Source: Pomphorhynchus laevis (Eukaryota; Acanthocephala; Palaeacanthocephala; Echinorhynchida; Pomphorhynchidae). From it: a stretch of DNA of 64,000 nucleotides. Under the pieces are notes generated by a model that did no database searches, was not told where the DNA came from, and worked only from the letters and a program-made list of their open reading frames with translations. Made by a program: the position numbers and the translations under genes. This document shows, piece after piece, positions 20,480 to 31,674 of the stretch. The stretch is taken from assembly GCA_012934845.2 (NCBI GenBank), contig WNNJ02000629.1, positions 1 to 64,000 of the forward strand. The letters run 5' to 3'. The stretch's first letter is position 1. Every line of letters begins with the position of its first letter.

Positions 20480-20790
20480 CCTACGTATTTGGCCATGCAT
20501 GTACTGCACATAATTTGATATATGACATGGCTTGATTTGCAATTATGTTATCCTCGTACAGAGTAGTTTAATCCAGTCTTGTTGCTTTGGAATTGGTTTG
20601 TGTTTTCCATATCAACACAAGTAGCGTATGGCTTTTCTCCACAACGCTTACTTCCACTTGTGAACTCTGCTGATCTTGTTGTTTTCATTCAGAATCTTGT
20701 TTGAGATATATCGTGGTAACTCCGATACAGACGATCGAACTCGCGTTGAGGATAATCAAATGACGGTTCGTACTCGATTATAGGAAGGCT
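20480..20790 (-). mobile_element. Penelope-like GIY-YIG region fragment (second family)
   Basis: The minus strand gives 'SGSKRCGEKPYATCVDM', 'NTNQFQSNKTGLNYSV' and 'HNCKSSHVIYQIMCSTCMAK' followed by 'YVG'. The cysteine-rich stretch followed by 'viY.i.C..C...YVG' is the entry to the GIY-YIG domain in Zn-linker-bearing Penelope-like families. The rest of the domain is missing. It lies just upstream of VAP exon 1. Confidence 0.65.
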
Positions 20791-20814
20791 ATTAGATATT
20801 CCTTATATTTCAAT

Positions 20815-21372
20815 AATTTTCAGTTCTCTAAATCAATTCCAGATTTCTCATTCAATTTTTAATTTATAAATAAATTATGAATATATCAATCAATTCCAGA
20901 TATTTCAATCAAATCCAGATCTTTCAATAAATTATAGATATGTCAATCAATTCTAGATCTCTCAATCAATTCTAGATCTCCCAATCAATTCCTGATATCG
21001 CAAAAAATTCCAGATCTCTAAATCAATTTCAGATCTCTCAATCAATTCCGAATCTCTCAATCAATTCCGGATCTCTCAATCGATTCCGGATCTCTCAATC
21101 GATTCCGGATCTCTCAATCAATTCCGGATCTCTCAATCAATTCCAAATATTTCAATCAATTTTAGATCTCTCAATTGATATCAGATTTCTAAATCCATTC
21201 CAGATATCTCAATCAATCCCAGATATCTAAATCAATTTTCGACTTCTAAATTAATTTCAGATCGCCCAATTGATTTCATATATATTAATCAATTCCAGAT
21301 ATTCAATCAATTTCATCTCAATTAATTTCAGATCTCTTAATTCATTTCAGATCTCTCAATCGAAAAAAGATT
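20815..21372. repeat. 19-bp minisatellite
   Basis: The unit 'ggatctctcaatcaattcc' with variants is repeated over about 550 bp, roughly 28-29 copies. The most homogeneous core is 21050-21150; both edges are diverged. The array abuts the 3' tail of a minus-strand LINE at 21372. Confidence 0.85.
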
Positions 21373-21920
21373 TATTTCTAAGTGTCAAATGCGTGCCGGC
21401 ACACGCTTACATGACAACAACAAAAAAATCTAAGTCATGTGTCGAGAAGGTGGGAACGGATGAGGTATTTAAATTTGATAAAGAAGTTAGCTAATTCGAG
21501 AGAGCTGATTCCAGGCGATGGGGTGGGGACGAGGAAAGATCGTAGACCGTAGTTGTTGTAGTAATTGGGAATGTGAAGTAAGAGGGAATAACAGGAAATA
21601 TCTATGGAGAGGTAAGGCGAGTGTCATCTAATAAAAGGAGGTTGATGAACAATGGGGAGCCATCAGAAATGAGAAAAGTGACGAGAAGGCGGAGTTGGAT
21701 GCGCGTGTGGGGAAAATGTGTAAATGTATAGTCGAAACGACGAAGACGTAGGAGCACTCTAACGACGGAGTTGATTATGCGTCTAGGGGTAGGATGATAG
21801 ATTTTAGAGAATTAACGAAAATGATGAGGCAGTAAACGATTTTAGAGAAGAGAAACGATAAAAAAAGAGACATACAAGAACGGAAGTCGATAAAGGGGTG
21901 GATATGGTGTATGTCACAAA
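21372..21920 (-). mobile_element. LINE, CR1/L2-like family A, short 3' fragment
   Basis: It opens with the family tail ('gcgtgccggcacacgcttac') and continues with purine-rich sequence aligning to the C-terminal coding region seen at 5316-5993. It contains many small deletions relative to that copy, so it is an old, 5'-truncated insertion. Confidence 0.8.
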
Positions 21921-21949
21921 GTCGTATCCGCCCATGACCTTACGTATCG

Positions 21950-22780
21950 GGTAAACTTTTTACTTTTGTGGAAAACCATTATATTCTAGACCAAATTGCC
22001 CAGCTTGAAATGTAACTTGTCATTCTTTTGGTAAACAGATCCATTTTTCGTCAGAATGCTGCTCACAAAATTCAAAAGGTTCAAGTATTTCAATTGCGTT
22101 ATTTAAAGTTTTGACTAATCGGGAGGTGTCGAGTTCTACTGTTTATAAATTCAACATTGCAGGTGTTTTTCAAATAATTAATGGACACAAACAGCACGAA
22201 CAATTTTATCTACATGTGTATCGTAAAGCAACTTCATATCAAAATTTAACCTTGTAATTGGCGAGCTCAAACGGTATCTTCAACCCATTCATTTGTTGCT
22301 CGTCACCAATGCTTTATATCTTTCGAACTGATGAGAAATTTAAACGAAAATTGGCGTTTTATTGTCCTACCTCGATTGTGTTAACCATTCATCCTTTGTC
22401 AAGAACTTTTGGATTTCCATCAACACATTAAATTCTCATTTAAAGGTGATCATCTGGATTAAAACTAGCATCACTTCAGACAGTCCCGGTCGTAAATGTT
22501 GAACCAATAACGTTGTTTCCTTATATTGATTGAAGCGTTCCGCCAATTTGTACTCAATATCGAAAGCAAATTGAATCAAATTTAAAATTAAAATAAATGG
22601 AAATTCAGAAGCTTTTGCCACAAGATATAATCGAAAACAGTCGATCGCCATGGTAAGCTCAAGTATTAGTCGTTTATAATCTAAGAAAAAAACAACGTAC
22701 GGTTGTAGATTAGTCATGTACCATAAATCGATATACCTCGCTTGATGCCTATACTCTTCCACCAATTGATATTCTAATTT
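21950..22780. other. Unassigned sequence upstream of the Gypsy fossil
   Basis: No clear coding match. It may be the upstream part of the neighbouring Ty3/Gypsy fossil, but no motif could be fixed. Confidence 0.3.
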
Positions 22781-24860
22781 CATATATAGTCTCTTAGTCT
22801 GTATTTACAACAGTAGATATTTCCCAGGCTTACTATCAGATTCCACTGCTTAGAAGTGATCGACCTTTTACTGCCTTTGAAACCGATGAAAAGCTTTATC
22901 AATATCGAAGAATTCCTTTTGGATTGACAAACGCCGTATCGGTATTTCAACGCATCATAAACCAGATTATCGACGACAACAGTCTTATTGGAGTTTTCGC
23001 TTACCTCGATGACATTATAATGTGTGGTCAGGATTTTAAAGAACAGGACGAAAGATATGAGCAATTCTGCGAAGTGGCTATGAAAGTCAACCTTACCTTG
23101 ACTGAAAATAAAATGAAGTACAGACAAAAAAGTTAGATTTTTTTTGGATATGGGCCATCTAATGGCTTAATTGAGCTAGACCCCAATAGAGTAAAGCCAT
23201 TACTTGATTATCAAGTACCTAGCGACAGAAAAGAAAAGGTTACTCGGTTTTTTACTATATTACTCCAAATGGGTAACCTCTTTATCGAATAAAATAAGGG
23301 CATTACTGGAATCTGATTCATTTCTTTTAACCAATGAAATCATCGAAGTTATCCAACAGCTTATATAAGAGATTTCAAAAGCTACGTTGTTTTCCTATAA
23401 CGCCAGTTTAAAAGTTAAAACTGACGCCTTATATAACTCGATTGTAGTAGTTTTAAGTCAAGAAACGAGACCTTTAGCATTTTATTCCCAGACTCTACCG
23501 AAAGCTATGTGCATTAATCCAGTGGAGAGAAGGAGGCCATGGCGATAGTTAATTCAGTAAAATATTGGAAACATTTCCTGCTCGGCAGTCATTTCAAAAT
23601 AATCACTGATCAGAGATCTGTCAGTTTCATGTTCGGTAAAACTCATTCGAATAAAATAAAGAACGATAAAGTAGTTTATTTGCGATTAGAATTAGCACCC
23701 TGTCAGTACGAGGTTGTGTATCGTGCTAGAAGCTACAATAAGGCAGCTGACGCCATGTTGCGAATATTATACGCAAATTCGTATCAGGTATCTTTTCGAT
23801 AGCTTGATTATATATACGGCTCTTTGTATCATTAAGGAATTACACTTATGATCCATTTTTTTAAGAAATACAACCTGCCGTATTATAAGTCGTATGTTGT
23901 CAAAGTAACAAGTAAATATCGTATTTGTGCCGAACCTATGAATCAATTATGTAAACCAACAGAATTAAATCAACGCTGCACAACCTTTTGAACGCCTCAA
24001 CGTCAATTTTAAGGAATCTTTAGACTCTACTACCGAAAATCGTTATGTATCGTTGATGAGTTTTCGCGTTTCCCATTTGTAATCTCTTGTACCGACTGAT
24101 CTTCATCATCCGTTATTACCGCTTTACGTCAAATTTTTAGTATATTTGGATGGCCTACACGAATACATTCTGACAAGGAGCATGTTTCCAGTCCTTATAC
24201 TCACTAGGTGTATCATCAAGTAGAAGCACACCATACAATCCTAGATGTAACGGTCATGCATAGAGGTTTGTAGGCGTAATTTATAAAATGATTCGGTTAG
24301 TCCTTAAATCGAGACACTTGCCTCTAAATTAATGAAAATCAGTTCTTCCTTGTGTTCTATCGTCGATGAAATCACTTTTATGTAACATTACTGGAGAAAC
24401 TCCTCAATCACATGTTCAGGTAATCCAAAAGTTCGACTATTCCGCCTCTTTTGATTCATAATAGCAAAACATATTTACTCATAGATATACGAGTTCAAAA
24501 ACCTAACTTACCGTTCAGAGAAGTAAACTTATTACAGTCTAACGAGCAACATGCGGTAGTTCAAGACGTAAATGGAAATAAATCAACTGTTTCTGGTCGT
24601 AAATTGGCCAAACTTCCTCAATGCGAGCCGGATAAAGAAATTAATAAAAATTTGAACAATCATTTTGAGAGCTCTCCAAGGCGATCGATTATACCAGAAG
24701 AACCTATGGGCTATGATACAATAATGATTCCGCATGCTTTCGAGAATAATGGGAATGAAAGTACTTTATCCAAAGTCAACCCATAAACGAAATATCATTA
24801 TTAAATGATGATCAGTTATACAATTTTGAAGAAATCGACCAAACAAAAAATGATATCGAT
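22780..24860 (+). mobile_element. Ty3/Gypsy LTR-retrotransposon fossil (RT, RNase H, integrase region)
   Basis: In order on the plus strand: an RT palm region ('FGLTNAVSVFQRI', 'AYLDDI', 22924-23136), an RNase H region ('FKIITDQRSVSFMF', 'EVVYRARSYNKAADAM', 23539-23802), integrase-like sequence around 24000-24200, and a post-integrase tail (24451-24786). The order RT-RNase H-integrase identifies the Ty3/Gypsy lineage. No LTRs, gag or protease were found. The copy is broken in many places and looks old. Confidence 0.85.
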
Positions 24861-25019
24861 GATTATATTGATACCCCGTCAGATACATTACTATTACATT
24901 TCAATCGTCGAAGCCGCAGGACCTTAAGGATTATATCTACTCTGGGGAATACTGTGATGATCATGTATACAACAACAATTTCTTGACAAGAAAAACAAAT
25001 AATATAAAAAAATTTCATC

Positions 25020-25420
25020 TCAACCACTGGTCCGGGTGTCGGGACGTGAAGGCAGTGCACAACCCAAACTACTCCAGACGTCGCGATTTTGGGCGACAGA
25101 CCAGAATTCTCTTTCAGATAGCCCAATCCGTTCTTTGGCTAGTTTTGAGATTTGATCTCTCCACCGGTACCGACATCTATCTCGAGGTATCTTTCCAGAG
25201 AGTCCGGCCTGGAAAACCCTTCGAGGAAGGATATCCTTAGACATCCTCAGAACGTGTCTTAGCCATCTTAACTAACTTTCTTCGGTGTGGAGAAATAGCG
25301 ACTTTACTGAGCCCATCCCGGATGACTGAATTCCTAACCTTATCTCTAACGCTAAGACCGGCCACACCACGAAGCAACATCATTTCGGTCGCACGTATCC
25401 GAGATATTATCCTTTAATAT
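25020..25420 (-). mobile_element. LINE 3' end fragment (family C)
   Basis: The minus strand encodes 'RYRWRDQISKLAKERIG', then 'SVAQNRDVWSSLGCALPSRP', the C-terminal tail of a LINE ORF2 ('..RW.D.i..dl......A.DR..Wr'). The same tail, about as well preserved, lies in the opposite orientation at 63510-63775. It follows the Gypsy fossil directly. Confidence 0.75.
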
Positions 25421-25677
25421 TATCATGTATACTAATTACTCTTTATTATTGATGCTTGATTATCAATCTATACTATGTTTTAGATATTGTTGAATGAAAT
25501 TTATTTTGGCTCAATCTTACGACAGATAGTTTAAAATATATATGCCATGACACATTGTTTATTTCGTGTATGAATTCTAAAAGCAATAAACTGTAACAAA
25601 ATCTATCTTAAAAAATTATCTTTGTATATGAAAAATAATTCAATCATTTCTTACAAATACTAATTATATTGAGATAT

Positions 25678-28600
25678 TTATTGTAATGGATACAATATTT
25701 CCAATGCTTTTTCCAAGTTTTCACATGCTGACTTTACATCCATGTATTGTAAGGCACTGATCGCAAATTTACAGAACTTCTCTCCTTTCTGAATAACTTC
25801 CGCTTTTTGTTCTTCATCGATTTCTTTAAGTGACGAATACTGAGTGTTATCAGTTTCATTTGCTAGGAACCCGATCTTTGGGCTTTTAACACTACCGATA
25901 TTTGGTAAAACGCTTGACTGCTGAAATGCGGATGTAAAATTATTTGTATGGTTTTGCTGATCGTTGTATTGCTGTTTAAATTGCTCAAAACTTGGTAGTT
26001 GATGCTGTGATTTTATTTCTGCTGGGTTAATCGTTGTTAAAGGCTTTGTGGCTCCCGTCTCAAGACTGATAGCTCCGCCGCTTTGTATTAATGAATGCAA
26101 TTGCGCGGCTTTGCTCCGGGCGACTTTTCTAAGTTGACTAATTTGATCATCCAGCGAGTTAATCGATTCACAAATGTCGAACAGTAGACCCACAGTAAAG
26201 AACATTCTGACCAATGATCGGTCACATCTGCCGGCTTTACATTGATCATCTGCGTGCAAAAACAATTTCAACGTGTATTGCTCAATGTACTGTCGCGTTG
26301 CTAGTTCATTTCCGAATATCTCGTTATCATTTAAGGTAACCTACTAAACAATTTCAATTTGAAACTTTTAGCGTAAAATATGCGATTTTAGTAAAAAGTA
26401 CTAAAAGCACATAATAACCAAAAATTACAAACCTTGAAGGTAATTTTTGATGACGTAAATGTTATGTAAAAAATTATAAATGAATATGATCTCTATTATA
26501 TTATATATTTTCTTTTAATCGGTTCATACAAATACTGAATTAAAATATTTATGTTTAAAATAGTTCAAAAAATGTAGTAATATTATTAGTATTAATATTA
26601 ATATTATTATTAATATTATTATGTAGTAATATTAATCAAATCACTTAAATGTAGCATCATTTAAGAGATTTGTATTTATGTTTAAAATAGTTCAAATTTT
26701 TAAATTTATAGTACAAAACATGTAGCCTCATTTAAGTGATTTGATTATTAAATAATTATAAGTTAACAGAGAAAATACATCAATAGCATGACTTTGATCA
26801 GCTGCTATGTTGGGCCGGGGAAAAATTTGCCAAAACACGATAAGTGATTTGATTTATTCTGCTGGCATGTCATTATTGACCTGTGGACTTTGTTTTCCCG
26901 GTAATATAACCTCTGTTAGAAATACTGAAACTATGCATTCTTGATACGACATTATTTGTTACAATACATGATGTATCGTCTATTATTTATTAATTCATAA
27001 AATTTGCCTTGTATTTTAAATTTAAATTTATATTTTGTCTTAATATAAATATAAATTGTATAAAATGTTATATAATTATTTATTATTTATCTTTATTTTT
27101 ATTTATATATCGTATAAACTACGTGGACTCAGTTAACTGATTTGTTCTACCGACAAGTTATTATTGACCTGTGGACTTTGTTTTCCCGGTAATATAACCT
27201 CTGTTAGAAATACTGAAACTATGCATTCTTGATACGACATTATTTTTGCTAATTATCAAGCAAGTTTGATAAATTATTTCTTTTTCTTATAATGGAGAAT
27301 TATTCATCAACAAAATATTAATTTACAATTTTCAATATTAACAATAAACAATATTAATTTACAATATTAACTTACAATTTTCGTGACGAAGCCGACAGAA
27401 TGTGCAAAGTCGGTGATTTTTGGAACACTAGAGATGAAGGAAGGAGATATCTAAGGAGTGACGCATACGAATAAATCTCTATGGGATATCACAAAGCCGC
27501 GATAATTAAGGTAAATACTGCAATACATAATATCAAAAGGATGATAAGTTAGAAAAGGAACTGATAGTTCCTTCGACAATTCGATCAAATGAGTCACAAC
27601 ATCCATATGTCGAATATAGTATTCAGTTCGACATTCAATCATTATTTACGTTGATTATTACGAAATATTGTATTGATACGGTTCCGGGTCTAATGCAGTC
27701 TAATAAATACAGCATAAAAGAAATCAACAAAATATGTTCTCTGCTTCCACTAGTGATGGAATCTAACACGTTTACTTTCAATGATGAGATTACAGGCAGA
27801 CTCGAGGAACAGCAATGGGAAACCCCATAGGTCTTACGTACGCTGGCTTATATGTATCATTTGTGGAAAAAGGTTTTATGGCAAAGCGCAAACCAAACAG
27901 AAAATTGTCTAATATTTAAATCAACAAAATATTATTAAAAATAAATTTAAACTTTTACGAGGAAAATTTTTATAGATTAATTGTAAATAATATACTCTGA
28001 GTTAGAAAATATATTACACTGTATGAGTGTTTTTAAACTTATTGATCATAATCCATAATTGGGTCACGGAAAGGTTTTTGTGCGTCACAAACATTCCATT
28101 TGGTAAAAGAAAATTGCAGATTTTTGTGCACATTTATTCCGACTATTGATGTTTAAGATTCTGATAATCTGGTGTTGTATTTTTGTGATTTCATTAAAAA
28201 AATTCCTTTTCTCCTCTAAATGTTTTGTTAAAAAATAGTGATAAAATGTTCGTGTTGGGTCACGATGTCACTAGGTGGTTCAACGTTGGATCACGGTTTG
28301 GAAAAGTTAAGAGACACTGCACTAAATTATTAAATTTCATAAGAGGAAATACGTAATTAGCGCGTATTTGGCACCACTGCTATGTTGGGTTGAAGAATAG
28401 GATCCTAAACCTGATAACATAACAGTTTCTCCTGATGACCTCTAATCTTAATGATAATACGAGGTATGATATCTGTTAATGAATTCATAAACATTTAGTT
28501 AAAAGTTATAAAATCTAATTTCTAAGTTATTATAAAGTATTCTATAGCTCATTTCCCTGTCGAAACTGTCAGGAATCTGATCCATCACTCCACAGGAAGA

Positions 28601-30147
28601 GAACCTGGGATGATGCATGCAATTTTCTCGGTAATACCGGATTTGTTTCGGCCACCAATTAGAGAAATTGTTGGGCAGATATCAGGAGAGGACAAGTATG
28701 CAGTTTTACAACGGAATCTCATACTCTTGATGAAGGGAAAGTTGACATCAAACGAGTATCTGGACATACTCAGTCAACAAAACCCGACATCAATTGTCCT
28801 TGCACACCAGGAACGCTCAATCTTCCGCCAATGAGTACGGATTAAAGTCATGCCGGTGAGTTGGCGCCGATGGCTATCAAACGTAAGTCCAGCGCTTACA
28901 AAAGCCATACGGTATCACATCAGAAAGGGCATAATAGCTCCTCTACCACGGAGGACTATACCACAATACTGTTCTAGTCTTCTTAATACCTAAGAAAGAC
29001 TCTTACAGGCTGATATATGACGGGCGGATATGGGATGGGTGTAAAACCCCAGATTTCTATCTGCCTTACATATATCAAGTCCTAGATAGAGAACATGTTG
29101 TGTAATAATATTAAAAATGACTTTTATAATAAAAGTCAATTTTTATAGATTGACTAATAAATAACAGACGTTGTATTATAATAAGGATTAGAGGTCATCA
29201 GGAGAAACTGCTATGCTATCAGGTTTCGGCCCCTAACTTCTCTACCCAACATAGCAGCGGGGCCAAAAAGTACAAAATATGTAGCCTGTCAACTAATTTA
29301 ATTTGAGTTAATTTAGCAAAATTTGAATTCAAGAATATTTTGAAAACGGCGGTATCGTAAAATGTTAAGGTTATATCACCTTTATGGGATTTAAAATAAT
29401 ATATTTTGACAATTTTTCAAATATCAAGGTTGCACTAATATCAAGCTTGTTCAGTTAACGACGGGCAGAGTCAATAGAGATGAATAAGGAAACAATGGCA
29501 TTTAGTTAAAGTATAGTTGTTCCAATCAATTAAAATAAAATGATTTAATATCCACAGTCTACAAATAAAAACGTCATATTCATTTACATAATGGCAAGCG
29601 AATTATTTTATTCTAAATAGTCATCCATGAGAGGTTCAAGTAAGACATTTCGATCAATCAATTTAAAATACATAAATAAATTTAAATAATAGAAATTTAG
29701 AAAAAATAGAAATATATATAATATATATTATATATTATATAATATATTATATAATGTAATATATTAAATTATAATATATTATAATATAACATATTATATA
29801 TTATATATCTTATTTCTATAGTAATAGAAATAATAGAAATTTAAATAGAAATTTATTGTGATGCAACAGTAACAATCAATGACAATCAGTAACAGTAAAT
29901 TTAAAATTAAAATTACATCAAAGAAAAATTAGAAAATATTCTTAACCTTTTCATTCTCTAAACGGTCTAGTATATCAGCAAGAAATTTTCGATCTTCTAA
30001 ACTCTTGTTTTCTACGCCCATTCCATTTTGCACAGTGTACAATCTGGCTTGATAGGCAACTATCATATCACGACTATCGTGATCTTCGGCAAGACGTAGA
30101 TAATTTTTTAAGTGAATAAGATTCTTAGGAACGTTAAGTGAACTCAT
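25678..30147 (-). CDS. VTA1: VTA1/LIP5, ESCRT-III/Vps4 regulator, two exons
   Basis: VTA1 (LIP5) binds ESCRT-III and stimulates the Vps4 ATPase during multivesicular body formation. Exon 1 (29947-30147) starts at ATG and encodes 67 residues including 'HLKNYLRLAEDHDSRD' and 'VAYQARLYTVQNGM', the first MIT-like repeat. Exon 2 (25678-26340) encodes 220 residues: 'LKLFLHADDQCKAGR' of the second MIT-like repeat, a Gln/Asn/Ser-rich linker, and the C-terminal dimerising VSL helix pair ('GEKFCKFAISALQYMDV', 'ENLEKALEIL'). Donor gttaag and an acceptor ending ttagtag join in phase 0, so 'ENEK' runs into 'VTLNDNEI', exactly where human LIP5 reads on. The total of 287 residues is close to the human 307. 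The intron is 3.6 kb and carries several repeats. Confidence 0.93.
26873..26957. repeat. 85-bp identical direct repeat, copy 1
   Basis: Runs from 'ttattgacctgtggacttt' to 'gatacgacattattt' and is repeated without difference at 27161-27245, 288 bp away, inside the VTA1 intron. The sequence between includes a reversed copy of the 160-bp module. Confidence 0.9.
27161..27245. repeat. 85-bp identical direct repeat, copy 2
   Basis: Partner of 26873-26957. The identity implies a recent event. Confidence 0.9.
27246..28330. other. VTA1 intron sequence, unassigned
   Basis: A minus-strand frame of 63 codons (27451-27642) has no recognised motif. The rest is AT-rich. No element boundary is seen. Confidence 0.3.
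28330..28480 (-). repeat. Short dispersed repeat S, copy 2
   Basis: Same core as 19845-19995 in the same orientation, including 'acgtaattagcgcgtatt' and 'ctgatgacctctaatctt'. Confidence 0.7.
28560..29090 (+). mobile_element. Retroelement reverse-transcriptase-like fragment, lineage uncertain
   Basis: A 75-codon frame (28610-28834) is followed in other frames by 'WRRWLSNVSPALTKAIRYHI', 'RKGIIAPLPRR' and 'IPKKDSYRLIYDGR'. The last is the RT fingers motif 'PKKdg..R.i.D.R'. Fragment only; the clade (DIRS-like, LTR-type or other) cannot be decided. It is broken. Confidence 0.45.
29130..29275 (+). repeat. Short dispersed repeat S, copy 3
   Basis: Core 'aaggattagaggtcatcagg' followed by 'acccaacatagcagcgggg', opposite orientation to the copy 650 bp to its left. 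It is preceded by 'gtcaattttt..gactaataaa', the end of the 160-bp module, so the two modules form one larger repeat. Confidence 0.75.
29690..29860. repeat. AT-rich microsatellite-like tract
   Basis: Imperfect 'atatattata' repeats plus 'aatagaaat' repetition immediately upstream of the donor side of VTA1 exon 1. Confidence 0.7.
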
Positions 30148-30404
30148 CTACAAGATATCAATAAGGAAGCAATTTTACAAAAAAAAACAATTATCAACTG
30201 TGCCATAACTAACATCAAACAGTAGAGAGGCATTTTGTTCCCTAACGTCGGTTCTAATGAATTCAAAATGTTTAAAAAACGAATAAAATTAAATAATTAT
30301 AATGTTTCTTGATAGTGTTGATTTAGATATTTGAAAATTAAAAAATTTAAAAGTATTTTTCTGATTAAAAGGTATTCCAGTGAATAAACTAGGAAGAATT
30401 TTAA

Positions 30405-30465
30405 ATTTTCTGTTTTCTAAGCATTCGCCGTTCAAATATATCAGCAAGATCTTTATTATTAAACC
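30405..30465 (-). pseudogene. Decayed partial copy of VTA1 exon 1
   Basis: The minus strand reads 'KDLADIFERRMLRKQK', which aligns with 'KFLADILDRLENEK' at the end of VTA1 exon 1, and the nucleotides 'atatatcagcaaga' are shared with exon 1. It lies about 260 bp upstream of the intact exon. Only about 60 bp is recognisable, with no start codon or splice donor. It is probably a relic of a local duplication. Confidence 0.5.
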
Positions 30466-30485
30466 TTTCTTAGGTACTGTTCAAA

Positions 30486-31105
30486 ATTTCTTAAGAAACT
30501 CTGCATTTATAGAAAACGGTGTTACTCAGAAGACTGGACTTCGATTCAGGACTTTACGACACCATGTCACTTATGACGACCACTTAAGCATAGAAATGAC
30601 GAGTACCGGCAACACTCATCAATAGAATGAGGTACATACTGGTCGTTTCGGTTGCCTGTGTGACATTGTAAATAAAGGCGTTTCCGACACTTTGCTTAAC
30701 TGTCTGAGGCTTACGCTCTTTACCAGATCGAATTGCTGTGTGGACCATCCTTAAACACTAGGCAGAGGTTATTGCTGAATTGTCGCTGTACTCGTTGAAT
30801 CCTTAATGGATACGGCATGTATAATGGTAGTGCACGGATGTGTTGAGTAAGCAACGGTTTAGGATTTCTTACGAAATGCTGTATTTATATAAAATGGTGT
30901 TACTTGATAGACTGGACTTTGATTCACAACTTTAAGTCACAATGTCACTATTAGACTACCACTTTAGCATTGAAATAGTGAGTACTCGGCAACACTCATC
31001 AGTAGAATGAAGTACTCACTGATCGTTTCGGTTGCCTGTTTGACATTGTCAATGAAGGCGTTTACGACACCGCTTAATTGACTAAGGCCTGCGCTCTTTA
31101 TATAA
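30486..31105 (+). repeat. 378-bp repeat module, two head-to-tail copies
   Basis: Copy 1 starts with 'ttcttaagaaa' at 30488 and copy 2 with 'ttcttacgaaa' at 30866, a period of 378 bp. Shared landmarks are 'gactggactt', 'aacactcatca', 'ggtcgtttcggttgcctg' and 'aaggcgttt'. The second copy is truncated at its right end. An inverted copy lies at 38735-39105 and a short inverted piece at 31249-31300. No coding. It could be an LTR or the end of a non-autonomous element. Confidence 0.75.
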
Positions 31106-31330
31106 AACGTGTATCAGCAAACGTGTGAATATGAACAGCCATTCATATTGGTTATAATGTCAATTAAGTACTTCAATGGCAGACAATAAAAACTCTATCG
31201 TGTTATATTTATATATAAAGAAACATAAAGAAAGTCGTGTTTAAAAAATTCGTGAAAGTTGTGAATCAAAGTCCAGTCTATCAAGCAACATAATTTTGCT
31301 AGATCACACAACATAATTTCTGAACAGAAT

Positions 31331-31525
31331 CTAGCTACGGTATCATTCCTTCATTACCTCAAATTCTATAAACCTTAACTCAATGCCAGATTTGCAATAG
31401 GTGTACCATTGCACGGCAGTAGTTGACGAAACAATACCAATATGTCAGTCTAAAATCTGGCATTTTGTGAGTCAAGGTATATGGGGTTTGAAGTAATGAT
31501 AACGTAGCTATTTTTGCTGGCATTG
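31331..31525. repeat. ~65-bp inverted repeat (foldback)
   Basis: Left arm ('gctacggtatcatt..ttaactcaatgccagattt') and right arm ('aaatctggcattttgtga..aatgataacgtagc') are inverted copies around a loop of about 60 bp. It has the size and form of a miniature foldback element. Confidence 0.7.
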
Positions 31526-31674
31526 TTAATGACATTAGCAATAACTATGTTTAAAGAAGCATTCATAGCAAATAATTTGAAATTATTTTCAGTATTTCAA
31601 TACCGGATATAACCGAGGCGTATAAGCTCCCGGAGCAAGTGTTATACATTCTACCATCAAATTATATATACAGT

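Noticed and set aside
20815-21372. CRISPR-like array
   Set aside because: The 19-bp units are contiguous with no unique spacers, so this is a plain minisatellite; the 14-bp, 23-bp and 31-bp arrays are the same.
22436-23127. Two minus-strand 115-codon frames
   Set aside because: The second overlaps, antisense, the Ty3/Gypsy RT region, whose plus-strand motifs are clear; the first has no recognisable motif and composition unlike a gene.
29690-29860. Possible replication origin or matrix-attachment site in the AT tract
   Set aside because: AT-richness alone is not evidence in a genome this AT-rich.
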